A stretch of DNA of 64,000 nucleotides, taken from assembly GCA_037127315.1 (NCBI GenBank), contig JBBBDQ010001027.1, forward strand, positions 3,956,001 to 4,020,000, written 5' to 3'. Source of the stretch: Ascarosepion bandense. Its lineage: Eukaryota > Mollusca > Cephalopoda > Sepiida > Sepiidae. Shown piece by piece: positions 10,171-21,555 of the stretch (positions are counted from its first letter, which is position 1; every line of letters begins with the position of its first letter). Position numbers and translations under genes: made by a program. The notes beneath the pieces are model-generated. The model had not been told where the DNA came from, searched no databases, and saw only the letters and a list, made by a program, of their open reading frames with translations.

Positions 10171-11604
10171 AAAAAGAAAAAATACTTCAGTTTGAATAAA
10201 ATTACCATTACATTCGTACAACATAGTAATCAAAAGTTATTTACCCTACCATTGAAAATTATCCCCACGATTGAAAATATGTAAAGTATTAAGCTTGGGA
10301 CAATAAAAATTCATAATTTTTTTCGTATTTTTAGTCCACATGAAAAAAAGAAAAAAATTGTAAGAAAACTGGAAAAAGTGCCCCCCCCCAAAAAACTTAC
10401 ATAATATTCCTCAAATATTGTATCTAAGGGAACATGTATAAAAGAGAAGGGTCACTGCTCAAATATATAATACAGATATACATATCTATCTATCTATATA
10501 CATATATGCATTTATATATGAATAATTTATACATAAATATATAAGCAAAAAGCTATGTGCAAACAACATTCACAGACAAACAAGCAGATGGAATTTTATT
10601 CAAGCAGTTTGTTAGCCATCACAGCCTGGTTAAAAAGATGCAAAACTTCTGGTATATCATGGGACCATTTGATAAAATTAATTATCAATAAATTTAATGA
10701 ACAAATTTTGTTTTATATATGACATGAAAGTTTTAAATGTCTACAGTGACTTTTTTTTTTTTTTAATGATTGTTTTAATTCCATTATTTTTTAATGATTT
10801 TTGTAACACTATTTCATGGGTTTAAAAATAGGTTGTAAACAAATAAGCCAGAAAAATACAAAGAAAAACAAGACAACAATTCTTGTTTTAATTTCTGTAT
10901 TATATCGTTGTTAGTTATCCATATGTATGAAAATAATAAACTTTATCTTTTTATTTATTTAAAATTTTTTTTTTCCAAAAACTGATGTGCAAAACTAACA
11001 AGAACCCATCATTACCTCTAGGGATAATATTTCAACATTGACACAACAGCAGGTCAAATTTTTCACGTTAAACAGTGTAAACAAGTGCATCTGTACAGAG
11101 GTGAATGTAAAACTGCTTTCTGATTGGTCATTAGTGGCTGACATGTTTATAAGGTTTGATGGGATAGTTTAAATTTTTTAATTTTTTTTTTTTAAACATA
11201 TACCAAAGATTAAATTCTATAGATAACAACAGGATGAATGCAATACCAATAAACAAACTAAATTCATTCTAAAATGACATTCATACTACCAACAATAAAT
11301 GATTTGATAATTCCAAAGAAAACCTTTTGGTTTAAAAAAAAAAAAAATTTGGAATATGAAGTTTTTAAGAAAATTTGAAATTTTGAGGAAACAAATCTTT
11401 ATGCAAAAAAAAGTTAAGATTTTAATTTTTTAAAAATATTTGTTTTGAGAGTAAATATACAACTTCAAAGATTTTCAGTGGGCATTCGTCTATTTAAAAA
11501 ATAAGACCTATTTACTTCAACCATTATACACCAAACATTAGTGAGAATTTCTGTGCAAACCTAGATTTAATGACATTCTTTACAGGCAAATTTGCTGCAC
11601 ATCA

Positions 11605-11651
<47 letters not shown>

Positions 11652-11699
11652 TTAAAGCCAAATAAAGCATTCACAGTGAATTCAACCATTTCATACTAA
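10171..11699. other. Gene-free AT-rich stretch
   Basis: Contains TATC/TA runs near 10480-10545, several poly-T and poly-A runs and a (TA)n tract at 11608-11644. No coding or RNA feature is recognised. Confidence 0.55.
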
Positions 11700-12450
11700 C
11701 TTAGCAAAATTGTGGTGATACCGAGCAAGAGGGGGACTGGATGTTTGCCCTCAGAGATCCAGAAAGCAAATGACCAAAACTAGTCTTTGCACATCTGGCT
11801 CTGCGCAGTTCTGGAGGCAAACTAAAAATAAATAAATATCAAATTCCTTTTACGGACCTGTAGTGGAACTCTGGATCCTGATTGGTCATCAAATCGCAAA
11901 ATTCAAAATACATCAGAGAAACGGTTTTTCCATAGCTACAGAAAAAAAAAATAATTCTGTGATCCACAACACGGGACTATTCAATATCTAAGGATAGTCT
12001 CTAATCGGTCACAGCCAGTGGTCATTTCAGAGGAGGCAGGTTGCTGACACACATCAAAGATGTAACTCTCAACTTCAAGTGACCCAGACATTGTTCCCTC
12101 TCTCTTTCTCCTTCTCTATCTCAACAATTACTGCTACGAACATTTTGTATGAACTCTAAATTCCTCAACCTCATCATTGAATATGAACTCTACTCATTCA
12201 TTTCTCAATGAACTTTAATTTCTACAACTCCTGTTATTCCTTCTTTCAATAAATTTCTATTTTAAAATGCAAAATGTATATTTTATTATTCCACTCTTCT
12301 GTACTAATTCTACATATTCCAACCTGCCAACGACCAACCTTCTGATAATAATTCGGATCATTATAACTCAACCTGTAAGAAGTAGGGAGTTCAGTTAAGA
12401 AAGACACAAGGCCCAACAAAAGAAACCTTAACCAGCTCCCTACACCTCAA
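11700..12450 (+). repeat. LTR-like repeat L, copy 1
   Basis: The sequence matches 48930-50100 and, more loosely, 17330-18150. Shared landmarks are ATAAATTTCTATTTTAAAAT, a CCAACCTGCCAACGA block, CCTTCTGAT and an ACACAAGGCC...ACCAGCTCCCTA terminus. The order resembles an LTR 3' half plus flank, with an AATAAATTTCT signal. It is more pyrimidine- and GC-rich than its surroundings. No coding potential is recognised. Confidence 0.6.
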
Positions 12451-13101
12451 AATAACTATGGCATTAAGTGGAACTCTTTTATTTGAAGGCCTTATTTACA
12501 ATGAATTTGTACACTGCATTTTTTTCATTTAGTCTATTTCAATTATTCAAGATTCAAAACCAAGAGGAGCGAGCAAAACATGAAACTAAACTGAAATGAA
12601 AAACTGCACAAATTTCAAATAAAAACATTGAAAAAAAATGCACCCCCTTTTGCTTTGAATATTAACAATTAGTTAAAACCAAACTGAAGAAATGAAAGTT
12701 CCGAAAAGAAAAGATATAATCGTTAAATTCTTTTTAAGAAAATCTATTTCTACCATTTATCCCAATTTCTATGTAAGATGATGTAAACTTATTTCAATGT
12801 AGAAATTCTTACGTCTAGTCCCCAGCCCTGACTTAAAAGCCACCCACTCAAAACAATCTGGTGATGGGACTTTCTCACTTCCTTTTTGTTTCTCAAAAGA
12901 TAATCATATATCTAAAAATTTCAAATAACTTTCAGATTATAGAATTGTTTCTGCGATAGATTTAACAAGACTTCACAAATGTCCTCCTATAATGGTCTTG
13001 TGCTAAACTTAAACTTTGTAATGGACTTTTTCATTATCAGTGAAAAGTCAAGTTTAAATGTTTACAGCTTTTTTTAGCGCCTTCTACATATTTGTTTTGC
13101 A
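12451..13101. other. Gene-free stretch
   Basis: AT-rich sequence with no recognisable coding, RNA or repeat signal beyond short poly-A runs. Confidence 0.5.
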
Positions 13102-13173
13102 TACATATTTGTTCATTAATCTTGTGTACAAGGTGTTTTAAACTACGGGCCTATTCATGGTGCAACTAAGGAC
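13102..13173 (+). repeat. Right member of a widely spaced inverted repeat
   Basis: Complementary partner of 7797-7885 (see that entry). GTGTACAAGGTGTTTTAAAC is the best conserved stretch. Confidence 0.75.
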
Positions 13174-13646
13174 CATTGGGGTCACTTTGAAGTTGCTGAG
13201 ACCATATATAGAAAAGCTTAGAATTTGAAGATCAACAAACCCATCAAAAGTTTGTAATTATCCCCACTTCATATCATTGAAAAATAAGTTATTTAAAATA
13301 TAAAAACAAAACTTTTTTGGACAGTTTCTTTAAAATAATTTCTGTTGTAAAGAATTTGCTGCTTATTAGGTCTAAGCAGCCCTCACTTTGTAAACAAAGA
13401 GTGTTTGCCTGGGGTTGCTTTGCTGGGTATCTAACATATTTTAGATGTAATAACTTTTGTCAGATATAAAAAAAAAATTCCCCTCCCTTTCTGTTCATTT
13501 TGTCACCCATAACAAATATTTTTTTTTCATAATTTTTTCCCTTGTTTGCAGTTCTGAAGAGAGTGGACAAAACTGATTGACTGGTGTTTTTATTGTAAAA
13601 TTTGGTATGGCTGATTATAATAAAACTTTTTATCTTTCAATGCAAT

Positions 13647-13679
<33 letters not shown>

Positions 13680-13855
13680 GATTATTTATGCTCTCACACC
13701 CTGATTGAGCACTCTGGAAGAATGGTAGACTTTGAAAAACAGTAGCTACTCTGGCATTTACGCATCATTCATTCAGCAATGAATTAGAACACTGTCAGTT
13801 ATTGGGCATATATAATGATAATATACACGCTAAAAAGTGTGCCTTCTTCTACTGA
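13174..13855. other. Gene-free stretch
   Basis: Unassigned AT-rich sequence with a (TA)n tract at about 13649-13680. No coding or RNA feature is visible. Confidence 0.5.
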
Positions 13856-13996
13856 GCACCCGTAGCTCAGAGGTAGAATCACCAACTGACGCCAATTCGC
13901 TCGGGTTTCAATCCTGGGTAAAAAGCAATTGGCTGTCTAACCGTACTAATGAGCTGTGATACACCGAAACAGATCTGTCTGCGGATGACTATGTAT
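13856..13996 (+). repeat. tRNA-derived SINE S2, best-preserved copy
   Basis: The head reads like a tRNA gene: CGTAGCTCAGAGGTAGAATC fits the RNA polymerase III A box, and 29 nt later GGGTTTCAATCCTGGG fits the B box. A non-tRNA body follows (GAGCTGTGATACACCGAAAC), ending in TA units near 13992. The acceptor stem does not pair convincingly and no anticodon arm is clear, so this is a SINE and not a tRNA gene. Other copies are at 8276(-), 16463(-), 44255(-) and partly at 6505. Confidence 0.8.
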
Positions 13997-14009
13997 ATAT
14001 ATATATATA

Positions 14010-14151
14010 TTTTAATTCAGATACTTCAATCCAAGGGAAAAAAGCAGGAAGGTAAATTCCAAAAAACCCCATCCTAATTAATATTAAAAATTTATTTTAA
14101 TATTAAAAAATGATACAGGAAGAGAGCTCCATGTAATAAAATATTACAGAG

Positions 14152-14160
<9 letters not shown>
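14010..14160 (-). repeat. Shared block B, minus-strand copy
   Basis: Nearly exact reverse complement of 5384-5545, from the TTAATTCAGATACTTCAATC end through GAGAGCTCCATGTAATAAAA to GCAAATATA. TA tracts flank both sides. No palindrome accompanies this copy. Confidence 0.9.
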
Positions 14161-14185
<25 letters not shown>

Positions 14186-14199
14186 AAATTTTTTCCTGG

Positions 14200-14520
14200 T
14201 TCCTTGACCAAATGTATTTACTTGTGCTACTAGATTGGCATGAAGGTCCCACCCTTTGACCCTTTAAAATAGTTAAATGTAACCACCTCTTCTATTCTAA
14301 CAGTTTTTCTTGAACTTCCTGTTTGTGAAACTCCCTTCCATTTGCTGGCTTTCCTTATAGCTACAATTTCCAAAAGTTTAAATGTAACATTAACTGCCAT
14401 TTTCTGCCTCCTTGCTTCTCATTCATCTTTTATCCTTCTTTTGATATTCTCTTTTTTACTCATTGTAACCCCTTGCCTTGCACACTGCCTTACTTGGTGG
14501 GAAATGCTTGTAAAATATAT
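14200..14520 (+). pseudogene. Decayed LINE-A tail
   Basis: Degenerate match to the LINE-A C-terminus and 3' UTR. An ACTAGATTGGCATGAAGGTC region corresponds to the TRLATRSHP block, CTAACAGTTTTTCTTGAAC to the SFFxRTS block, and TTTAAATGTAACATTAACTG to the FKCKVNR block. The 3' end TGCCTTACTTGGTGGGAAAT matches the LINE-A terminal motif. Stops and frameshifts are numerous. Confidence 0.7.
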
Positions 14521-14847
14521 ATGGTGGATTCTCATATTGTGATAGATAAATAAGGGTCCGCAATGGATGGTGCTCTTTGTTTTACACTTATACATGCTTG
14601 CTTTGTATAATTAAGAAAATCTCATAAGAGGAAGACATTTCATTTGTTTTCATAAGTGTGATACTAGCCTAGCCTTTCTATGTGCAACACAGGCATACTA
14701 ACAGATTAAATTTGTTGAAGCAGGATATTGATGGTGTCTCTGCTTCAGAGCTTGATGAAGCTGATCACAGTGCTTCAGTCTACTGTCTTCAAAATGCATT
14801 CGCGGGCCAGATCCAGCCCATAGACTATAGGTTGCCGACCCTTGTTC

Positions 14848-15550
14848 TATGCTAACAGTTTCTTCTCTTGCACTTCTGGCTTTAGGAACTCTCTTCCGGC
14901 TCCTTGCTCTCCAGTCAAGTTTGATCTTCAAAAATTTAAATGCAATGTCAATCGTCACCCACTGTCTTAATTCCTGTTCTTTTATTGTACTCTCCTTTTA
15001 ATTGTTTTATTCTTCTCATATTATTATAAGTCTTATGCTAACAGATTCTTCTCTTGCTTGTTGAACTCTCTTCCGGCTCATGACTTTCCACTAAACTTTG
15101 ATCTTTACAAAGTTAAATGCAGTAACAATCGTTATCTTCTGTCTTCTTAATTCCTGTTCCTATATTGTTCTCTCTCCTTAATTAGGTTTTCTTCTTCTCA
15201 TATTATTTTAAGTCTTATGCTAACAGATTCTTCTCTCGCTTGTGGAACTCTCTTCCGGCTTCTTGCTTTCCACTCAACTTTGATCTTCAAAGATTTAAAT
15301 GCAATGTCAATCGTCATCTGTCTTAATTCCTGTTCTTTTGTTCTCTCTCCTTAATTAGGTTTTCTTCTTCTTATAATAATATAAGTCCTATGCTAACTGT
15401 TTCTTTTCTGGCTTGTAGAACTCTCTTCCGACTCCTTACTTTCCAGTTAACTTTGATCTTCAAAAATTTAAATGCAATATCAAGTGTTACCTTCTTTCTT
15501 CTTAATACCTGTTCTTTTATTATTCTCTCACCTTAATTATGTTTCAAGAT
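14848..15550 (+). repeat. Tandem array of a LINE-A C-terminal segment (4 units, 173-186 bp)
   Basis: Unit starts marked by TATGCTAAC lie at 14848, 15034, 15216 and 15389. Each unit encodes a decayed form of the LINE-A block: SFFSRTS-like, then LWNSLPASCFP, then a DLQxFKCNVNRHL-like run, followed by about 80 nt of 3' UTR. Frames are broken by small indels in several units. The repeated piece covers the last 40 or so codons and part of the 3' UTR of the retrotransposon, so the array arose by duplication of an already inserted fragment. A hAT-like terminal phrase (GGTTGCCGACCCTTGTTCTA) immediately precedes unit 1. Confidence 0.85.
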
Positions 15551-15554
15551 ATAA

Positions 15555-15790
15555 CTGACAAGGTGGCAGATTTTCTTGCAGTAGGTTGCCATTATTTTCT
15601 GTGGTTGCCAACCAAGGCTTATAGAACTCAATCTGTCCTGCTATTCAACCCATAGCTGAAGGGAGAAGAAATGGATTAATACCTTTGCCAAGGGTGTTTG
15701 TGCATAAGTGTATGAAACTGATTCGACTGGAATTTGAACTCGACTCTCTGAATTCTCATTCTGAGCTAATATCCATTGCACTATAAGACA
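15555..15790 (-). repeat. tRNA-derived SINE S1, minus-strand copy
   Basis: The minus strand starts near 15785 with TATAGTGCAATGGATATTAG (A-box region). The B box is GAGTTCAAATTCCAG, and the S1 body reaches AATAATGGCAACCTACTGCA near 15575. It is nearly full length and moderately diverged. Confidence 0.85.
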
Positions 15791-16052
15791 CTCCAGTATT
15801 TATATATAAGCACAAAAATGTTACTGGTTTTTCGTCATTTTTTAGCTTCAGCTAACCCGGTGAATATCTATAAACATTCTCATAGTACCAGACAGAAATT
15901 AATAATGGTTGACAAGGCTTCATTTAATAATAAAATAGAAATTATAAATCTGGCTTTTAGCAAGAAAAGAAGATATTTTTATAAATAAAAAAAAGAAACA
16001 AAAAAATGTAAATTATATAATAATCAATATTTTTGACTAATGTCAAAAATTT

Positions 16053-16085
<33 letters not shown>

Positions 16086-16290
16086 AAAAATTAAGACGGA
16101 CACGTTATTCCATGATTAAGGAGAAGTATGGACCTATTTCAGGCAAACCATCATCTGCTTCCATTTTTATTGTACATTGAAGATTTTACACGAATCTTCT
16201 GTACAATAAAGATGGAAGCTGATGATGGTTTGCCTGAAATAAGCCTATACTTCCGATTTACCATGAAATAACGTGTCTGCCTTAATTTTT
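16086..16290. repeat. Long palindrome, about 95-bp arms
   Basis: The left arm AAATTAAGACGGACACGTTA...ATTGTACATTGAAGATT pairs with AATCTTCTGTACAAT...TAACGTGTCTGCCTTAATTT across about 10 nt. There are a handful of mismatches. A TA-TG tract abuts the left end. Confidence 0.95.
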
Positions 16291-16409
16291 TCTTGTATTG
16301 GCTCTATATGTATTTATATACATATATATTTAGAGCTCTCTTAGAGTCATCATACCACTTTATGTACAGGATACTCCTTTGGATTCTTCTATGTCTACAC
16401 CACATACAT

Positions 16410-16428
16410 ATACATATACACACACACG

Positions 16429-16471
<43 letters not shown>
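16410..16471. repeat. (CA)n-(TA)n compound microsatellite
   Basis: CACACGCACACA-type repeats pass into about 15 TA units. The tract abuts the 3' end of an S2 SINE. Confidence 0.9.
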
Positions 16472-16475
<4 letters not shown>

Positions 16476-16605
16476 ATCCGCAGACAGATCTGTTTTGCTG
16501 TATCACAGCTCATCAGTACGGTTGCTTTTTAACCCAGGATTGAAACCCAACCAAATTGGCGTCAGTCGGCGATTCTACCTCTGGGCTATGAGTGTTCGGT
16601 AGATA
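16472..16605 (-). repeat. tRNA-derived SINE S2, minus-strand copy
   Basis: The minus strand gives a head ending CATAGCCCAGAGGTAGAATC (A box) and GGGTTTCAATCCTGGG (B box), then GAGCTGTGATACAGCAAAAC and a TGTCTGCGGATGACTATATA tail. It matches 13856-13996 closely, including the TA tail. Confidence 0.85.
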
Positions 16606-16628
16606 TGACTTTTTATGGGGAGGAACTA

Positions 16629-16630
<2 letters not shown>

Positions 16631-16675
<45 letters not shown>

Positions 16676-16695
16676 GTGCGCGTGCGTGCGTTTTT
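16631..16695. repeat. (TA)n-(CG/TG)n microsatellite
   Basis: About 20 TA units followed by CGTGCGCGTGCGTGCG, a CpG-bearing variant not seen elsewhere in the window. Confidence 0.9.
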
Positions 16696-16984
16696 TTTAT
16701 GCATCATTGTTGATGGTGAATTTACCACAATAAGTTAACAGCCATTGCTTGAAAATAAAAAGAATAGCTTTTTTTTATCACAGCTTTTAATCAATCAGGC
16801 TATTTTAATGAAGTCTTTTCCTTTTCAGGACATCAATTCATGCCAATAAGGAGACCACGGAAAATAAGGGAAGCAAATTTGTTGATTCAAATCTTTTTTG
16901 GCTTTCAAAAATAGTCAAGTTGTACGCAAGAACCTCGTCTGCAATTACACTCACTCCTCTCTGAATTTCTTGGATGAGGAGTTA

Positions 16985-17190
16985 TCATTATTTACAGAAT
17001 TTATATTTGGACTATTGTCCTCATCTTTGTTGTTAACCTTTCCAACTTCCACAGGTATATATATATATATCGATCTGGGTAACCTACATGGAATTTCAAA
17101 CTGAACCCTTTATTTAATCTACAGGGATAGACTGTTCTCATTCCACTTCCCATGTCTAGGGATATCTTGTCTTGTTCTTATTTTTATTTA
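16985..17190 (+). repeat. Repeat H1 fragment followed by repeat T copy
   Basis: TTTACAGAATTTATATTTGG and CTATTGTCCTCATCTTTGTT match a phrase seen at 21310, 22033(-), 39860(-) and 56120. After a short TA run, 17070-17190 (ATCGATCTGGGTAACCTACA, ATAGACTGTTCTCATTCC) matches two copies at 59590 and 59815. Confidence 0.65.
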
Positions 17191-17329
17191 GCCTTCACGA
17201 AAAAGATGAAATACCATAACTGATAATGATGATGACATGCAATGTGTGACAGTGATGATGATAAAGAATTTTGGAGTTTCAGTCCTGATGAAGTCTAATA
17301 ACTGTATCAGATGTACACTCACGAAAAGG

Positions 17330-18150
17330 AATTCAAATGACTTTGGAAAAACCCAACTAAGAAAATTCACAAGTCAGTGCGAAAAATCATATTTTGGTTA
17401 ACAAATCGAGAAATACCTCAGCAAAACAATTTTTTCACAGCTAAAGAAAAAAAATCATTCTGAGAGCCTCAGAATTCTATGTTTAAGGTGGTCCCCTGAC
17501 CGGTCACAGTCAGTCCGTCAAGTGGAAGCAGTAGCTGACCACATCCCAACCATGTAAAGAAGAAACTTCAAGCTGACTCGCCCTCATTGCCAATTTTTTT
17601 TTCATCTTTTTCACTACACGCCAACCCGGATGGAGGGTATGTCCCAATTTCATTCGCCCTCACTTTCAACGCCCTCTTCTTCATTTTTCACACCATGTCA
17701 CTAAAGAGGACCAACAACACAATCACAAAATGGACACATGTTAAGGACCACTCATTTATCTGTTTTGCCTTCTCTCTCAACCTGTCGCGATCTACTAAAA
17801 AGAGGAAAGAACAAAGCCTTTACAATTGCTGCTACACAAACATGAACTATAAACTTCTGCGGACATTTCAAATACTTACATTACTACTACAAACAATTTT
17901 AACTACAAAATTGCATGCATTCTCAATGAACATTTTTCTTCTTGCAAGTATATTATAGTGTTCAGATAGCAAAATTTCACTTTTCTTCTTACACTTTTTT
18001 CATTCTGTAAATAAATCTTTGCTTTGATGTACACACGAGGTATTTTATCCTTTCACATTACAACAACCAATCTTCTGATATTTAAATTGTGGAGACTTTG
18101 GACATGTTTGGCACAAGGCCAATTTACCAAGCATGACTGAGGCCCCTACA
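17330..18150 (+). repeat. LTR-like repeat L, copy 2 (diverged)
   Basis: The internal order of landmarks parallels copy 1: ACAGCTAAAGAAAAAAAATC, GGTCACAGTCAGTCC, a pyrimidine-rich middle, AATAAATCTTTGC, AACCAATCTTCTGAT, and GGCACAAGGCCAATTTACCA. A 123-codon open frame at 17587-17958 shows no family resemblance and lies in the pyrimidine-rich middle, so I do not call it a gene. Confidence 0.5.
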
Positions 18151-18295
18151 GTGTATAATAAATATATATATATACACACACACACACACACGAGAAATCA
18201 GAGCCAATTTCAAATTCCAGTGGCAGTCATTACATTCAATTATAATAGTGCATATGTAAACATAAAGTGAAGACTGAGTGTAACACAATCTTGAA

Positions 18296-18302
<7 letters not shown>

Positions 18303-18337
<35 letters not shown>
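18303..18337. repeat. (TA)n microsatellite
   Basis: About 17 TA units forming the left boundary of the 18338-18454 palindrome. Confidence 0.9.
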
Positions 18338-18340
<3 letters not shown>

Positions 18341-18454
18341 CTAATGAGCTTGTCAAACCTACCTAGGTTTAACCTAAACGGATTGTCAGGGAAAGCTGGT
18401 TCCTGACGATCTGTTTAGGAGAAACCTAAGTAGGTTTGTCTGGCTCATTAGGTG
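18338..18454. repeat. Palindrome, 53-bp arms
   Basis: Left arm 18338-18390 (CACCTAATGAGC...GATTGTCAGG) and right arm 18402-18454 pair around an 11-nt loop. The inner third (ACCTACCTAGGTTT, GGATTGTCAG) matches the 24606-24733 palindrome, while the outer thirds differ. Confidence 0.95.
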
Positions 18455-18560
18455 CTATTAAATTCATTCTACTTTTGTATTGAGCACTTTCTGTTAGATG
18501 ATCACTCATGTCAGGTTTTTTTCTTTGGGCTTTGTGCTGATTTTGGTCTGAACACTTTTG
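18455..18560 (+). repeat. Shared block C, copy after palindrome
   Basis: ATTCTACTTTTGTATTGAGC is followed by ACTTTCTGTTAGATGATCAC and a GTTTTTTTCTTTGGG segment. The 24734 copy has the same order. Confidence 0.75.
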
Positions 18561-18658
18561 ACAGACTTGCATTTCCTAAGCTCTTTCATTTTTTTCTTTA
18601 AACCTTTTTTTTTCCTTCTTTTGAAAGTTTTCGAGACAAGTATAACTATAATCTAGTT

Positions 18659-18695
<37 letters not shown>

Positions 18696-18821
18696 CTAAT
18701 TTTCTAAAAATTAGATGTGCAAATATCGTTTCTATACCTTTCTAATAAAATTTATATCTGGTATCTAATTTGCGGACACTGGGAACTTTTGCATAGACCT
18801 AATATTATATAACAGCAGTAA

Positions 18822-18877
<56 letters not shown>

Positions 18878-19450
18878 TAACATTTTTAACCAAAGAGAAT
18901 TAAGTTTCTATTTTTTGCTAATGATCAATGCCTAAAAGCCATTCCTTGACAAGTGTGTGTGTGTGTGTGTGTGTGTGTCAAAATACTTGTATTTTTGCAT
19001 ATCGTTTGTCTGCATGTGTGTGTCTTTACATGTATTTTGTATGTATGTGTACACCCATAGACACACTCACATATCTCAGAATATATAATGTTAGTGGGTT
19101 TATATATATATATAATAAAATGTTTACAAAATCTGGATTTTGTAAATTTACTTGTATTTTTATTTAAATATTGGAAAAATATCCAATTTCCATGGATGTT
19201 GTGGAGGGATGTATGCAAGTGCAGGTTTGTTCGTGAGTGCATGCATGCGAGTCATTGTGTGGGTAAGCAGATCAACAACACACCTTTTAGAATTTTCCAG
19301 TTTGCACATGTTTGTGATATTGTGACATCACTCTTGTCTCCTCGACATGTTATTGTCCTTTTGACTACTGAGGACGGGGGTGGGGTGGGGGGCATTCAAG
19401 GCCCAAACCTTGAATCACACACTTCACAACAGCATGTTTATTTTGTTTTT

Positions 19451-19481
<31 letters not shown>

Positions 19482-20243
19482 GTACAAAATAAAAGTTGAC
19501 TTTTTCTCCCTTGTAACTTTATTCCTGCAAATCAAAAATGAATTTTGAAAGCACATAACAGAAAAAAAAAACAATAAACACAAGAGATTTCAAAGAAAAA
19601 TAGTAAGCTGACCTTACCTCACTCAATCAACCCTTATATTTTTCTTTTTAGAAACAGTCTTTGTATCTATCCTGTTGACCATTAAAGAAAAATGGTCGTA
19701 TAGGTAAGTGTGTAAAATGTATCCTTCATCCAGGCTTTGAAAATATTTCGTTTGGAATCTTGAAAACCCTGACAGATAAGCCTCTTTTTTTTCTTTTTTC
19801 TTTCTTTTTTTTTTTTTTTTTTTTTTCAAAAGACAAAGCAACCTATATATCTATGTAAATAATACCTTGAATAGGGTTGCCATCCTGTGACCTTAAATGT
19901 GAGGAAATATGATTGACTCTTCCTATATTTTCAAGGAACATCTTTTTTTTTTATTGACAATGGTGAATGGTCATAATGAAGAGGTCAGATCAAAATTTGA
20001 ACTTTTGCAAAATCAAAAATAGACTGGAGATGTGCAGACACATGTTTTAAATTTTTTATTCAAATGAATAAAATAACAGTTTATTCTGTTTTTTCATATC
20101 AGACTTATGAATAAAGAGACTATCTTTATGTGTAAGTTATGAATTTTAAAGTGTATTTTTATATCATACTATTGTGAAGAATTTATCTTTCAATATAATT
20201 ATTAAAACATGTTTTATTCTTTTAAAATTTCAAGTTACATTTT

Positions 20244-20279
<36 letters not shown>

Positions 20280-20922
20280 CGAATCCATCATAAAAGAAAC
20301 AATAATTGTGGACACAAACAGTATTTCGTATTGATTCAATACAGAATACATCTTTTTTTTTCTTTTTCTTCCAATTTCAGGTCAGTTATGTATGTTCATG
20401 GATGGCAACCCTAATCTAATTTGTCTAATTATTGAAGCAAAACTGTTGTCTTTAAGCACAGCATGATGATGATGATGATGATCATATTAAAGAACAGCTT
20501 TTTTTTTCTTTTGTATATAAACAGTTGCTTTTTTTTTCACATTGTTTTGAGAATGGAAAGCAAACATTTCTAAAGTTTATAAATTCTTTTGTTAATATTT
20601 TTTTGTTAGAGAACTCTTCTGTGATGGGAGAGAATAAAAAGCATGCAGTATTCCAAAATACAGAGATAAAAGTTTGCACAGAAAGTGGTGGCAGAGAATG
20701 GAGGAATAAATTTCATCCTTCTTCTAATGGGATTTCAAAGAGAAAGAAGGAAAAAAAAATCTGTGGAGTAAAATAAAGTTATAATCTGACATTTTTTTGA
20801 TTTTAAGAAAGTAAAAGAAAAAGATGTTTTTTTTTTCCTTCCTCACTAAATACATAATTAAAAAAATTAATAATTTGTATTTTTTTTGTTTAAACCATTT
20901 TTGTTTTTTTAATATTTTACCA

Positions 20923-20976
<54 letters not shown>

Positions 20977-21309
20977 TTTTTAATTTTATTTTACAACAGA
21001 TATATAATCTGACTTTTGAAAAGTAAAAATAGATGAAAATGAAATAATGAGCATTATTTGAATTATTATTTTTTTTTTCTTTTTAATTATTCAGTGCAGG
21101 AAGTAAAATATAAAATAAACGATTTTTTAATATTCTTTTTGGCAACTGCCAGGGTTGAATTTAACATTTCTCTTTGAGGTGGCATTATTTTTGCTTTTGC
21201 AAACATTTTCACTGCTTCTTGAATAATTTTGAATTTGTTTCAACCATAGATTTGAAAAAGAAAAAAATTATTTCACTTTTTTCCAGTAAAAAAAAGAATA
21301 CTAAAAGAA
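18561..21309. other. Gene-free stretch with microsatellites
   Basis: Contains (TA)n(TG)n at 18659-18694, (TG)n(TA)n at 18822-18877, a TG run at 18953-18978, very long poly-T runs near 19457 and 19805, a GAT triplet run at 20465-20482 and (TA)n at 20924-20972. Open frames on both strands are poly-T/poly-A or TG-driven. No coding feature is recognised. Confidence 0.55.
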
Positions 21310-21385
21310 TATTTACAGTATTTGGACTAATATCCTCATCTTTGTCATTTGGACAATGTTTTAGCTGTTGTATACTTTATTACAA
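21310..21385 (-). repeat. Repeat H1 fragment
   Basis: Plus-strand TTTACAGTATTTGGACTAAT, CCTCATCTTTGTC and TTTTAGCTGTTGTATACTTT are the reverse complement of the H1 copy at 21960-22110, about 600 bp downstream. The two therefore form a loose inverted pair. Confidence 0.65.
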
Positions 21386-21432
21386 TCACTGGGGTATATC
21401 ATTCTTATTCCTTGCATGGAGCTTCTTCTGGT

Positions 21433-21555
21433 AGTCATGAGTTATCTCCCTCTAACTCTGTAAGTTCACCACTGCTGTAGCCTGGTATTGAACTCACAAC
21501 TCTTTGGGTTAAGTCACAGGAACTAACCAATGTCTATATCCACTGGGCCATGTGT
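21433..21555 (-). repeat. tRNA-derived SINE S4, minus-strand copy
   Basis: The minus strand begins near 21553 with ATGGCCCAGTGGATATAGAC (A-box-like), and after about 35 nt has GAGTTCAATACCAGGC (B-box-like). A second S4-like head is at 59945-60065. Confidence 0.6.

Noticed and set aside
7797..13173. A 5.3-kb DNA transposon bounded by the inverted pair
   Set aside because: The interior holds only unrelated SINE and LTR-like repeats and no transposase, and the members may be independent repeat copies.
13856..13925. Possible functional tRNA with good A and B boxes
   Set aside because: No convincing acceptor or anticodon stem, and a common SINE body follows in all copies.
17587..17958. 123-codon plus-strand frame
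   Set aside because: Within LTR-like repeat L; no domain, composition follows pyrimidine-rich DNA, and the frame is not conserved in the other copies.
20525..20776. 83-codon plus frame with a less repetitive C-terminal half
   Set aside because: No family resemblance, no splice or promoter support, and a minus-strand frame covers the same DNA.
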